A DNA stretch of 64,000 nt from Deltaproteobacteria bacterium (GTDB lineage Bacteria > UBA10199 > JACPAL01 > JAHFST01): contig JAHFST010000003.1 in NCBI GenBank assembly GCA_023265625.1, positions 99,478-163,477 of the forward strand, written 5' to 3'. The notes under the pieces are model-generated. The model ran no database searches. It was given only the letters and a program-made list of their open reading frames with translations, and had not been told where the DNA came from. A program made the translations under genes and the position numbers. How positions within the stretch are numbered: the stretch's first letter is position 1; every line of letters starts with the position of its first letter. Below are positions 15,489 through 24,233 of this stretch, one piece after another.

Positions 15489-16064
15489 TTAAAATAAGGA
15501 AAGGTTGGCTGGTGGTTTAGGGTCTTGCCAATTCACCTTGGCCTCCAAACGATACACCTTATCTTTTGATTGATACAAAACCTGCCCGTTCAATTTGCCA
15601 AACTCATAAACATCCCGCGTGATCCGCACATCCTGGAGGCAGTATTTTTCCAACGAGGCGAAATCGCCGGAGCGGTAGTAGGCGATGGCGTCGAGACCGG
15701 AGCCGCCTTTGCCGACATTGAGGGTGGCTTGGGCTACGCTGTTGAGGCTGACGCGGTGACCGAGGATGGTTTCGAGTTCTTGCAACAGGTCCAGGCTGGG
15801 GAGTTTGGCGAGGTTGAGGTACTTCATGTAGGGTTGCAAGACGGGAAAGTCGAAACGATTGGTGTTGAATCCTATGATCCGGCTGGCCTCGCTGAGGCGT
15901 GTCTCGAGTTGGGCCAATTCGGTCTCGCGGAAGGCCTCGAATTTTTGGGTGGCATAGGAATAAATACCCACCAACGAGACCCCCAACTGGGAAAAATTGC
16001 GTCCGCCGACTTCATCGAAGCTTTTTTGGGTTTCCAGATCGAGGACTATCTGATCGGAGGCCAT
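15489..16064 (-). CDS. RNase H-like 3'-5' exonuclease domain protein (YprB-like)
   Basis: A 191-residue single-domain DEDD nuclease. Motif I is VLDLETQKSF at 7-16 (Asp, Glu), motif II is IIGFNTNRFDFPVL near 63-76, and motif III is YCLQDVRITRDVYEF near 141-155. Such YprB-type domains often accompany helicases and are thought to trim DNA or RNA. The gene ends directly against the stop of the enoyl-CoA hydratase gene (convergent, zero spacing) and has no terminator of its own. Confidence 0.75.
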   Translation of the reverse strand: MASDQIVLDLETQKSFDEVGGRNFSQLGVSLVGIYSYATQKFEAFRETELAQLETRLSEASRIIGFNTNRFDFPVLQPYMKYLNLAKLPSLDLLQELETILGHRVSLNSVAQATLNVGKGGSGLDAIAYYRSGDFASLEKYCLQDVRITRDVYEFGKLNGQVLYQSKDKVYRLEAKVNWQDPKPPANLSLF

Positions 16065-16135
16065 GACTGTCTATAAGGGTAACTCATTGATCCCACAATA
16101 GAAAAAGTAGGTCCGTCCGCGCCGGTAAAAGCCGT

Positions 16136-16164
16136 TTGACATAACCTATTGAAACAAGTAGACT
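16136..16164 (+). promoter_or_regulatory. Sigma-70-type promoter of the yjbQ-pgpH-ybeY-lnt operon
   Basis: TTGACA (16136-16141) and TAGACT (16159-16164) are 17 bases apart and end 12 bases before the ATG of the YjbQ-like gene, in the divergent region with the exonuclease gene. The -35 is perfect and the -10 matches four of six. Confidence 0.5.
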
Positions 16165-16176
16165 TTTTTATCTGCT

Positions 16177-16524
16177 ATGATCCTCCTCAAGAGTTTTTAT
16201 GTCCCAACGACTCAGGGTGTTGATGTCATTTCAGTGGGGCACGAGGTTCGGAGGGTGGTGCAAGAGGCGGCGGCGAAGGAAGGGTGGGTGACCTTGTTCA
16301 GTCCGTTGCCTGGGGCCGGTTTCTCCCTGGGGCCGGTGAAGGAGGCCAAATTGCCGGGTTTGCGGTGTCAGGGGACTTTGGTGGTGCCCTTTAATGCGGG
16401 ACGATTGGTAATCGACCCTTGGCAAGAAATCTATCTCGTGGAAGAGGAGACGAGTGGACGGCGGCGGGAGTTTATGGTGCAACTCTTTACCGAGGTCAAA
16501 GAAGCGAAGGACAAGCAAGCTTAG
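16177..16524 (+). CDS. Shortened YjbQ/UPF0047-family protein
   Basis: The start LKSFYVPTTQGVDVISVGHEVRRVV in two segments and the end (LVIDPWQEIYLVEEE...RRREFMVQLF) match the YjbQ family, whose members are about 135 residues and show thiamine-phosphate synthase side activity. This copy is 115 residues. The family's middle segment with the conserved His/Asp/Asn cluster is missing, so catalysis of the known kind is doubtful. It leads the pgpH-ybeY-lnt operon with only 3 bases to the next start. Confidence 0.65.
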   Translation: MILLKSFYVPTTQGVDVISVGHEVRRVVQEAAAKEGWVTLFSPLPGAGFSLGPVKEAKLPGLRCQGTLVVPFNAGRLVIDPWQEIYLVEEETSGRRREFMVQLFTEVKEAKDKQA

Positions 16525-16527
16525 CTT

Positions 16528-18648
16528 ATGCAAAACTGGTTTAAAAAAATCCATAATCCCCTTTCTCACAAGCAGAATCTCTCGATTGTTTACCTCCTGT
16601 TATTTTCTATTGCGATCTCGGTGGTCATCAACCTTTCTTTGCAGGGCATCCCCTCCTCGGTGGAAGAGGGTGAGATTGCGACCCACGATATTCGTGCGGA
16701 CGATGACTATGAAATTGTTGACGAGGAGGCCACGGCCAAGACCCGCGAAGAGGTGTTGAAAGGGACCTTGCCGGTCTATGATTGGGATGGCGAACATGCA
16801 GGAGGCCTGAAGATCATTCAGGACAAGACCCCGCTCGCTCATTGGACCGAGCAGGGCATTCTCTTGAAAGTTTCCCTTGAGAAGGAGCCAATTCACTTTA
16901 GGGATTTGCGTCAGGTGATCACTCTTGACGAGGCCCAGCAACGATTTAAGAAAAAATCCCAGCTTGAGCATCTTCGGGTTAATTTCTTTTTCAATGAAGA
17001 AGAAACGAACCGGCGCCGGCAGCAGGCCCTGGAAGAATTGCAAGACACGGTCATCAAAATCCAGCGCGGTCAGTCGATTATTCGGACCGGAGATCGTTTT
17101 GGCATCTGGCATACCAAGGTGGTCAATGGCATCCGCCAAACCAAGACCAAACGGCATATTTGGGAAAAGGGGACGGGGACCCTCCTGTTTACGTTTATTT
17201 TCCTGACCCTATTCTTTTTTACCGGCCAAAAAGTCCTGAAGGGATATCGTATCGTCCCTCGGGACCTATTCTTTCAGGGGCTCTTGCTCATTGGCATGTT
17301 GTTGATCGAACGGTTGTTTATCTTTTTTTCGGTGGCGTTTCGCGATCTGTTGCCGTTTTCCGTGCCCCAAGAGGTTTTTTACGCGATGATCCCGATCGCC
17401 GCGGGGGCCATGATGGTGCGCATGGTCCTCTCGCTGCCCGCCGCCCTCTTTTTTGCCCTGGTCAATTCTATTTTTGCGGGGCTGATCTTGGAACAAAGTC
17501 TGCTTTATTCGCTCTACTACATCACGGCCTCGGTGTTTGGGACCTACCTGGTGGCGCATGCGCGCAGTCGGGTCACGCTTTGGCGGGCGGGTTTGGGGGT
17601 GGGTATCCTGAATATGGCCATGATGTTGGCCTTCGATCTGATGAATGTGAACTCGATTGTTGGCCTGTTTCAATATGACGAGTTGGGGAGCCACTTGATG
17701 GGGGCGTTCCTAGGGGGATTGGCAACGGCCGTTGTGGTACTCATTTTTACCCCAATCATAGAATTTGCCTTTAATTATGTGACGGAGATGCAACTGTTGG
17801 AGTTGGGCAGCCTCAATCATCCCATCCTGCGGGAGATGATCACCCGGGCTCCGGGGACTTATCATCACAGCCACATGGTGGGGACGCTTGCGGAGGCCGC
17901 CTGCGAGGGGATTGGCGCGGATTCTTTGTTTGCCCGGGTCGCCTGCTATTTTCATGATATTGGCAAGATGAAGAAATCCTCCTACTTCATTGAAAATATG
18001 GTGTCGGGGGAAGATCGTCATGGCCAGCTCTCTCCCTCGATGAGCGCCTTGATCATCGCCTCACATGTCAAGGACGGGGTTGATTTGGCCCGACAGTTTA
18101 AACTGCCCGAAAGGATTATCGACATCATTCCCCAGCATCAGGGGACGAAACTGATTTCCTATTTTTATAGCAAGGCGAAGGAGCAGGAAGACCCGGATGT
18201 GCATGTCGTGAAGGAAAATGAGTACCGTTATCCCGGGCCGAAGCCCCAGACCCCAGAGGCCGGCGTGATCCTCTTGGCGGATACCGTCGAAGCCGCGACG
18301 CGGGCCCTGAAAGATCGGTCGCCGGCGCGCTTGGAAGAAGTGGTGCGCAACATGATCAACAAAAATTTCATTGACGGCCAATTGGATGAGTGCGAACTCA
18401 CCTTGCAAGATTTGCACACCATCGCGCATGCCTTTGTGCGCATCCTGATTGGTGTTTACCATCACAGGATCGAGTATCCGGACATTCCGGGTAAAGGGGT
18501 GGGCGTCTCAACAGGCCTAATGGATACGGATGGCAATGGCGAAGATAAATATACGCAATCTCAACCGCTCTCGGAAGATTCCCTCCGCGAAACTAAAAAA
18601 GATCCTGGGGCGAATATCCACCGACTTGGGGATTCGCGGCGCAGTTAA
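16528..18648 (+). CDS. pgpH: PgpH-type cyclic-di-AMP phosphodiesterase (7TMR-HD)
   Basis: The N-terminal helix, an extracytoplasmic 7TMR-HDED region (about 50-210), a block of about seven membrane helices (about 215-430) and a cytoplasmic HD domain occur in the order of PgpH/YqfF. The HD residues are seen in HHSHMVGTLAEAA (about 447) and YFHDIGKM (about 477), with a further conserved HQGTK near 535. The family degrades c-di-AMP to pApA. The family usually ends near YHHRIEYP, about residue 655. The following 45 residues lie mostly in the 119-bp overlap with ybeY and look like non-conserved tail. Linked to ybeY and lnt as in many genomes. Confidence 0.9.
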   Translation: MQNWFKKIHNPLSHKQNLSIVYLLLFSIAISVVINLSLQGIPSSVEEGEIATHDIRADDDYEIVDEEATAKTREEVLKGTLPVYDWDGEHAGGLKIIQDKTPLAHWTEQGILLKVSLEKEPIHFRDLRQVITLDEAQQRFKKKSQLEHLRVNFFFNEEETNRRRQQALEELQDTVIKIQRGQSIIRTGDRFGIWHTKVVNGIRQTKTKRHIWEKGTGTLLFTFIFLTLFFFTGQKVLKGYRIVPRDLFFQGLLLIGMLLIERLFIFFSVAFRDLLPFSVPQEVFYAMIPIAAGAMMVRMVLSLPAALFFALVNSIFAGLILEQSLLYSLYYITASVFGTYLVAHARSRVTLWRAGLGVGILNMAMMLAFDLMNVNSIVGLFQYDELGSHLMGAFLGGLATAVVVLIFTPIIEFAFNYVTEMQLLELGSLNHPILREMITRAPGTYHHSHMVGTLAEAACEGIGADSLFARVACYFHDIGKMKKSSYFIENMVSGEDRHGQLSPSMSALIIASHVKDGVDLARQFKLPERIIDIIPQHQGTKLISYFYSKAKEQEDPDVHVVKENEYRYPGPKPQTPEAGVILLADTVEAATRALKDRSPARLEEVVRNMINKNFIDGQLDECELTLQDLHTIAHAFVRILIGVYHHRIEYPDIPGKGVGVSTGLMDTDGNGEDKYTQSQPLSEDSLRETKKDPGANIHRLGDSRRS

Positions 18649-18952
18649 TTTTCGTATTGTCAGTGATCGGTCCATCCTGCAGTATAATCGGCGTTACCTC
18701 CAACATGACTATGTCACCGATGTGATCGCCTTCGAAGGGTTGGGGGAGGTCTTTGGGGATATCGTGATTTCGAGCGATACCGCGGCCCGACAGGCCCGCG
18801 AACAGGGGCATTCTTTCGAGAAGGAATTAACCATTTTGATGCTGCATGGCACCCTTCATTTGTTGGGATATCGAGACAAGACGAAAACGGAACGCGCGCG
18901 CATGTGGCGGAAGACTTATGCCTTGTTAAAACAACCGGCAGGTCGATCATGA
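18530..18952 (+). CDS. ybeY: Endoribonuclease YbeY with a changed zinc motif
   Basis: YbeY is a zinc-dependent RNase of 16S rRNA maturation and ribosome quality control. The RYLQHDYVTDVIAFEG stretch near residue 58 is the family's YRxxxxxTDVLSFP motif. The metal motif is normally HGxLHLxGYDH, but here it reads HGTLHLLGYRDK: the first two histidines are kept while the last His is replaced and an Asp takes its place. ATG 18536 is an alternative start. The N-terminal 39 codons overlap pgpH in another frame and include conserved YbeY sequence. The stop overlaps the lnt start as ATGA. Confidence 0.88.
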   Translation: MAMAKINIRNLNRSRKIPSAKLKKILGRISTDLGIRGAVNFRIVSDRSILQYNRRYLQHDYVTDVIAFEGLGEVFGDIVISSDTAARQAREQGHSFEKELTILMLHGTLHLLGYRDKTKTERARMWRKTYALLKQPAGRS

Positions 18953-20496
18953 TGATTGGGCTGGCTGGGATATTGACCGCGCTTGCCTTTCCCACGGCGC
19001 TCTTTTCGCATCGTTTACCCAACTTAGGTTGGTTGGCCTGGATTGCGATCGTGCCGCTCTACTGGGGCTTGCGCGAGGCCTCACCAAGACAGGCCCTGAA
19101 ACAGGGCTATGTGTTCGCCATCCCCTTCTATGGGCTCTCGTTTTATTGGGTGGCGATCGCGCTTCGGGTTTATGGAGATCTGGCCCTCTGGCAGTCTGTT
19201 GGCGGGCTTTTGGGGGTGGCGGCTATTTTTTCATCGATGCTGGCCGCGACCTTGGCTGGTGTCGCTTGGTTACGTTCAAAAGGTATTCCATTGTTGGTGG
19301 GGTTACCTCTGTGTTGGGTGGCGCAAGATTTATTGCGGAACTATTTTCCGTTTGGAGGTTTTCCCTGGTCGAATCTGGCCTACACCCAGGCGGCGTATCT
19401 CCCCTTGGTGCAGTCGCTTGATCTGCTTGGCATTCACGGCCTCACGCTGTTGATCCTGTTGCTCAATGGCGGGTTGGCCTTTGGCCTGCGTCGCGATGCC
19501 TCGAAGCTGGCGAGGTGGGTGCTTTGCATAAGCCTGTGTTTATTTGCGTTGAATGGGGCCTATGGTGTGATGCGCATGCGGCAGGTGGATGCGGCGATGG
19601 CCCAGTTGCCGAAGAAGCGCGTCGCCCTGATCCAAGGGAATATTCCTCAGGATGAAAAATGGCTGGAGGACATGTCTGATGAAATCCTCGAGCGCTACCT
19701 GAAATACAGTCACCAGGCGGAACAATCTCATCCCGATCTCTTGATTTGGCCCGAGGCGGCCTATCCGGCCGTGGTGCCTCCTGAATGGATCGAGCTCATG
19801 CCTATTCATGATCTCAAAATCCCGTTGCTCACCGGGGCGGTGACCTTCGAGGGGATGTTACCCGAATCTTGGCCACCCCCGCCTGATTTTACCGAGTTCT
19901 CACTGCACAATAGCAGCATGATCATTAACCCCGGCGGATCGATCGGCGATTTCTACCACAAGCGCCATTTGGTTCCTTTCGGGGAATATGTTCCGTTGCA
20001 GAAGGTGTTATTTTTTATCGAAAAACTGGTTCCCGGTATTAGCAGTTTTTCCCCGGGGGAGGAGTGGAACCTGATTGGTGTGGACTTGCCCAACCTGGAA
20101 AAAATGCAAATGGGGGTGATGATTTGTTATGAAGATATTTTTCCCGAACCGGCCCGGTATTTTACCCGGCAACAGGCCGATTTTTTGGTCAACTTGACCA
20201 ACGATGCCTGGTATGAACGGGCCTCGATGGTCTACCAACACCTGGATTATTCGCGTTACCGGGCCATCGAAAATCGCCGCACAATGGTGCGGGCGACGAA
20301 TACCGGCATGACGGCCATCATCGATCCGGTGGGTCGTGTTGTTACCCAGCTTCCCCCCTTCACCGAAGGGGTGTTGCCCGGCGAGGTGAGTTTAGGCGGG
20401 CCTAACTCGGTGTACACACGGTGGGGGGATTGGTTGGCGTGGGGTTGTGTGTTGGGGTTGGTAGGATGTTTTTTGAGAGTATTCAAAAAACGTTAG
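18949..20496 (+). CDS. lnt: Apolipoprotein N-acyltransferase
   Basis: Lnt adds the third acyl chain to the N-terminal cysteine of lipoproteins in the inner membrane. Six or so N-terminal membrane helices are followed by a nitrilase-fold periplasmic domain and a C-terminal helix. The catalytic triad is visible: Glu in LIWPEAAYP, Lys in YHKRHLVPFGEYVP, and Cys in GVMICYEDIFPE. ATG 18949 overlaps the ybeY stop (ATGA), which fixes the start; a longer frame upstream is ignored. Its presence with lolCDE and many lipobox proteins in this window agrees with a full lipoprotein-sorting pathway. Confidence 0.93.
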   Translation: MMIGLAGILTALAFPTALFSHRLPNLGWLAWIAIVPLYWGLREASPRQALKQGYVFAIPFYGLSFYWVAIALRVYGDLALWQSVGGLLGVAAIFSSMLAATLAGVAWLRSKGIPLLVGLPLCWVAQDLLRNYFPFGGFPWSNLAYTQAAYLPLVQSLDLLGIHGLTLLILLLNGGLAFGLRRDASKLARWVLCISLCLFALNGAYGVMRMRQVDAAMAQLPKKRVALIQGNIPQDEKWLEDMSDEILERYLKYSHQAEQSHPDLLIWPEAAYPAVVPPEWIELMPIHDLKIPLLTGAVTFEGMLPESWPPPPDFTEFSLHNSSMIINPGGSIGDFYHKRHLVPFGEYVPLQKVLFFIEKLVPGISSFSPGEEWNLIGVDLPNLEKMQMGVMICYEDIFPEPARYFTRQQADFLVNLTNDAWYERASMVYQHLDYSRYRAIENRRTMVRATNTGMTAIIDPVGRVVTQLPPFTEGVLPGEVSLGGPNSVYTRWGDWLAWGCVLGLVGCFLRVFKKR

Positions 20497-20529
20497 TAAC
20501 TTCACAATAAAATTGTTAAAGATAAAAAT

Positions 20530-21628
20530 ATGAATAAAGAATGGAAAGAACAACTTTCTGCCTTGCAAGCCCAGGTCGCGCCACTCCGGAGGCGGCTTTG
20601 ACTTGGCTACAAAAAAAATCTGCCAGCGAGAGTTAGAACAAGAAACGGAAACTCCCAATTTTTGGAATAACCCCCAGCGGGCCGGGCAGGTCTCGCGTGA
20701 GCTCAATAATTTAAAGCAAGGTATCTCTGAATGGGAGGCGGTGGAGCACGAGGTCACCGATATCGAGGCTACCCTGGAGCTCTTGGAAGAAAGCCCCGAT
20801 CAGGAGCTGGAACAGGAGTTGCGCGGGAAATTTGCGTCCCTGACCCAGCAGCTGAAGGAACTAGAATTCCATCAAATGCTCTCCGGCCCGACCGACCGCA
20901 ACAACGCCATCCTCAACATTAACGCCGGAGCAGGCGGGACCGAGTCGTGCGATTGGGCGGAGATGTTGCTCAGGATGTATCGTCGTTGGGCCGATCATCA
21001 CGGTTTCAAAAACGAGGTCGTTGATTTTACGGCGGGGGATCAGGCCGGATTTCGTTCGGCGACGGTGACGGTGGATGGCCCCTATGCCTATGGCCTCCTC
21101 AAGGCCGAGATCGGGGTCCATCGCCTGGTCCGGATTTCGCCCTTTGACGCCAACAAGCGGCGGCACACGTCCTTCGCCTCCATTTTTGTGTTGCCGGAGG
21201 TGGATGATACCATCGAGATCGAGATCCGGGAGGAGGACATCCGCATGGACACGTTCCGTTCCAGCGGGGCGGGCGGGCAGAAGGTGAACAAAACCGATTC
21301 CGCCGTCCGTCTGACCCACATCCCCAGCGGGATTGCGGTGGCCTGCCAGATCGAACGCTCGCAACACCGCAACCGTGACACCGCGATGAAACTCCTCAAG
21401 GCGAAACTCTACGAGGTTGAACTGAAAAAACAGGAGGCCGAGCGCGCCAAGGTCGAAGGGGAAAAAAGCGACAACACCTGGGGCTCGCAGATCCGCTCGT
21501 ACGTCCTGGCCCCGTACCGGATGGTCAAGGATCATCGCACCGACCACGAGACCGGGGATACGGAGGCGGTGCTGGATGGGGAATTGGATGGGTTTATTAG
21601 GAGTTATTTGTTGCGTGGAAAAGAGTAA
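20530..21628 (+). CDS. prfB: Peptide chain release factor 2, with programmed +1 frameshift
   Basis: RF2 reads UGA and UAA stops. The gene opens at ATG 20530, reads 23 codons, meets an in-frame TGA at 20599-20601, and continues in the +1 frame from GAC at 20600. The joined product is about 365 residues, the normal length. The anticodon-like SPF tripeptide is in RISPFDANKRR, and the catalytic GGQ is in SSGAGGQKVNKTDSAVRLTH. The classical autoregulation (low RF2 favours slipping past its own UGA) is therefore kept. A start at TTG 20603, which gives an uninterrupted 341-codon frame, is an artefact of that shift. Confidence 0.95.
20587..20602 (+). promoter_or_regulatory. prfB programmed frameshift site
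   Basis: CGGAGGCGGCTTTGAC holds the internal Shine-Dalgarno-like GGAGG (20588-20592), the slippery CTT (20596-20598), the UGA stop (20599-20601) and the C at 20602 that weakens termination. GGAGG lies 3 bases before CTT, the spacing required in the classical E. coli site. Confidence 0.93.
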
Positions 21629-21684
21629 AACCGAATGCTTTGGCCCGATTGACTTCCCTAATTTGAAGTGTCATAACGCCCCCC

Positions 21685-23031
21685 TTGGAAAACGAAGAAT
21701 ATCAACGTCGGCTGGCTAAACTGAAGGCCTATCGAGAGGCAGGGGTTAACCCTTATCCGAATAATCTGTTGGTCACCCATACCTCGCAGCAGATCCTCGA
21801 GCAGTTTGACGCGCAATCGAGGGAACAGTTGGAGGGATTGACGCAGGAGTTTTCCCTGGCGGGTCGGGTGATGTCCAATCGTGTTTTTGGCAAGGCGGCT
21901 TTTCTGCACATTCAGGATCGCAAGGGGCAGATGCAGCTCTTTGTGGAGCAAAAAAATCCGGAGGTCTTTGCCCTGTTTGGCGGGATTGATTTGGGCGATT
22001 TTGTTTGGGTGCAGGGGCGCTTGTTTCGGACCAAGACGGGGCAGTTGACCCTGCATGTGGATCAGATGAAGTTGGCGGCCAAGTCGCTCCAGCCTTTGCC
22101 GGAAAAATGGCATGGGTTGCAAGACGTGGAGACGCGGTATCGGCAGCGTTACCTGGATCTCACCTCAAATGGTGACGTGCGGCAGATCTTTCTCCATCGT
22201 TCACGCATCATTCAACAGCTCCGCGACTTTTTTGTGCAGCGGGATTTTATCGAGGTGGAAACGCCGATGATGCACCCCTTGGCCGGCGGGGCGGCGGCGC
22301 GTCCCTTTGTGACCCACCACAACACGCTGGATATGGAGTTATTTTTGCGCATTGCCCCCGAACTTTATTTGAAACGCCTGGTGGTGGGCGGTATGGAGAG
22401 GGTTTTTGAGATCAACCGCAATTTTCGCAATGAGGGGATCTCCACACAGCATAACCCCGAGTTCACCATGTTGGAATTTTATCAGAGCTATGCCACTTTT
22501 GAGGACCTGATTGTCCTGAGTGAGGAATTGTTGGTGGCGCTCTGCCGCGCGATTCATGGCCAAGAGGCCTTCCCCTATCAAGAGGCTACGATTTCTTTGC
22601 AACGCCCGTTTGCGCGCATCACTCATGCGGAGATGCTGGAACGGGGTGAGGCGAGCCTGATCCAACCCACTTTTGTGACGGATTTCCCTTTAAAGGAATC
22701 CCCCTTGGCTCGGAAGAATGAGAAAGATCCGGACATCGTGGATCGGTTTGAATTGTATATTGCCGGGATGGAAGTCGCCAACGCCTTTTCTGAGTTGAAT
22801 GACCCCATTGATCAGCGCGAGCGCTTTCAGGCGCAGGTGGAGGCCAAAAAACGCGGTGACGAAGAGGCAATGCCTTATGATGAGGATTACATTCGGGCCT
22901 TGGAGCAGGGCATGCCGCCGACCGCCGGGGAGGGGATTGGGATTGATCGTCTCGTCATGCTCCTGACCAATCAGCCCTCGATCCGCGAAGTCATTCTCTT
23001 CCCCTTGATGCGTTCGGAGAAGATCTCCTAA
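21685..23031 (+). CDS. lysS: Lysyl-tRNA synthetase, class II
   Basis: The N-terminal OB-fold anticodon-binding domain (about 50-150) is followed by the class II core. Motif 1 and 2 are [20 protein letters not shown] in two parts and [21 protein letters not shown] near 246-266. Motif 3 is [13 protein letters not shown] near residue 411. At 448 residues it is somewhat shorter than the usual 490-500. The likely start is TTG 21685, since stops lie just upstream and no in-frame ATG gives a complete N-terminus. The 56 bp before it hold no other gene. The stop TAA shares its last base with the start of lolC. Confidence 0.92.
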   Translation: MENEEYQRRLAKLKAYREAGVNPYPNNLLVTHTSQQILEQFDAQSREQLEGLTQEFSLAGRVMSNRVFGKAAFLHIQDRKGQMQLFVEQKNPEVFALFGGIDLGDFVWVQGRLFRTKTGQLTLHVDQMKLAAKSLQPLPEKWHGLQDVETRYRQRYLDLTSNGDVRQIFLHRSRIIQQLRDFFVQRDFIEVETPMMHPLAGGAAARPFVTHHNTLDMELFLRIAPELYLKRLVVGGMERVFEINRNFRNEGISTQHNPEFTMLEFYQSYATFEDLIVLSEELLVALCRAIHGQEAFPYQEATISLQRPFARITHAEMLERGEASLIQPTFVTDFPLKESPLARKNEKDPDIVDRFELYIAGMEVANAFSELNDPIDQRERFQAQVEAKKRGDEEAMPYDEDYIRALEQGMPPTAGEGIGIDRLVMLLTNQPSIREVILFPLMRSEKIS

Positions 23032-24224
23032 TGAATTTTGAAGTGTTCATGGCCCGACGCTACTTGTCCACCCGCCACAAGCCTTTCTTCATCTCGTTTT
23101 TGGTATTGATCAGCCTGCTGGGGGTGACGACCGGGGTGTTTTTCCTGATATTTGTCCAGGCGGTCATGAATGGTTTTGAGGCGGATTTTTACAAGAAGGT
23201 GACGGGTTTCAAGGCCCCGTTGGTGGCGACGACCCTGGGCGACCAGGACCTAGAGGCCTTGATCCACCAAGTAGGCGATGCGCGTATCACCGGGGTTGAG
23301 CCGTTCGTGGAAGGAGAGGCCGTGGCCCAGGCGGAGACGGGAGAGACCGTCGGTGTCAAGGTGCGTGGGGTGTTGGGACGTGTTTTACGGGAGCGGTTTA
23401 ATAAATATTATTTTTCTGAAACCTTTACCAACACATCCCTTTTGGCAGGTGAGGATTTGGCGGCGGCCTTACAGGTTCATCCCGATTTTTTTGACACCAT
23501 TCGCCTGATCTATCCCCTGGGGAGTGTTTCCCCGACGGGGGAGATGATCCCCAATATCCGTTCCTTTAATCTCTCGGGAGTTTATCGTGCCGGGTTTTAT
23601 GAATATGACAGCAAATATGTCCTGATCCCGTATATTCAAGCCTTAAGGCTATTTGGAGAACACGCCCGCAAAGGGGTGGAAATCTGGGTCAAGCCCGATT
23701 CGGCGGTGGAAGATGTTAAGAGCTTGTTGGCCAAAAAGCTTCCCTCCAATGGCATTGAACTGAAGAGTTGGCGCGATCAAAATCCCAAATTGTTTGCGGC
23801 CCTCAAACTCGAGAGAATCGGCATGTTTGTCTTGTTGTCGGTGCTGTTGTTGATTGCCAGTTTCAATATCTTCGGCCTGATTTCACTCAACGTCCTGGAA
23901 AAGGTGCGTGATATGGCCATTTTTCGCGCCATGGGGCTTTCCCAAGATCGGGTGAGGCGGATTTTTCAGCTCCAAGCCGTTGTTATTGGCCTGCTTGGGA
24001 TGGTTCTGGGTGGCGGGTTGGGACTCGTGATGAATTTGATTTTGGAAAAATATCCCATCCATCTGCCCCCTTCCTACTACTTGGAATATTTGCCCCTCAA
24101 AATGGAATTTTTGGAGGTGGCTACCATTTTTTTACTGGCCCCGGCCATTGCGTTCTTGGCTTCCCTCTACCCGGCCCACGAAGCGACCAAGTATTTGCCG
24201 GTCGAGGTGCTGCGTTATGAATAA
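23031..24224 (+). CDS. lolC: Lipoprotein-releasing ABC permease, first copy
   Basis: An FtsX-fold permease of 397 residues: one N-terminal membrane helix after the basic MARRYLSTRHK, a large periplasmic domain, and three C-terminal helices. It releases mature outer-membrane lipoproteins from the inner membrane to LolA. MARRYLSTR is the family's opening and SLYPAHEATKYLPVEVLRYE its classical end. LolC is supposed to recruit LolA and LolE to bind lipoprotein; which of the two tandem permeases plays which role is assigned here only by order. Confidence 0.85.
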   Translation: MNFEVFMARRYLSTRHKPFFISFLVLISLLGVTTGVFFLIFVQAVMNGFEADFYKKVTGFKAPLVATTLGDQDLEALIHQVGDARITGVEPFVEGEAVAQAETGETVGVKVRGVLGRVLRERFNKYYFSETFTNTSLLAGEDLAAALQVHPDFFDTIRLIYPLGSVSPTGEMIPNIRSFNLSGVYRAGFYEYDSKYVLIPYIQALRLFGEHARKGVEIWVKPDSAVEDVKSLLAKKLPSNGIELKSWRDQNPKLFAALKLERIGMFVLLSVLLLIASFNIFGLISLNVLEKVRDMAIFRAMGLSQDRVRRIFQLQAVVIGLLGMVLGGGLGLVMNLILEKYPIHLPPSYYLEYLPLKMEFLEVATIFLLAPAIAFLASLYPAHEATKYLPVEVLRYE

Positions 24225-24233
24225 GGAGTTTCG

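Noticed and set aside
20861-21547. 228-codon minus-strand frame opposite prfB
   Set aside because: It is antisense to the conserved GGQ domain of RF2, and its composition is shadow-like.
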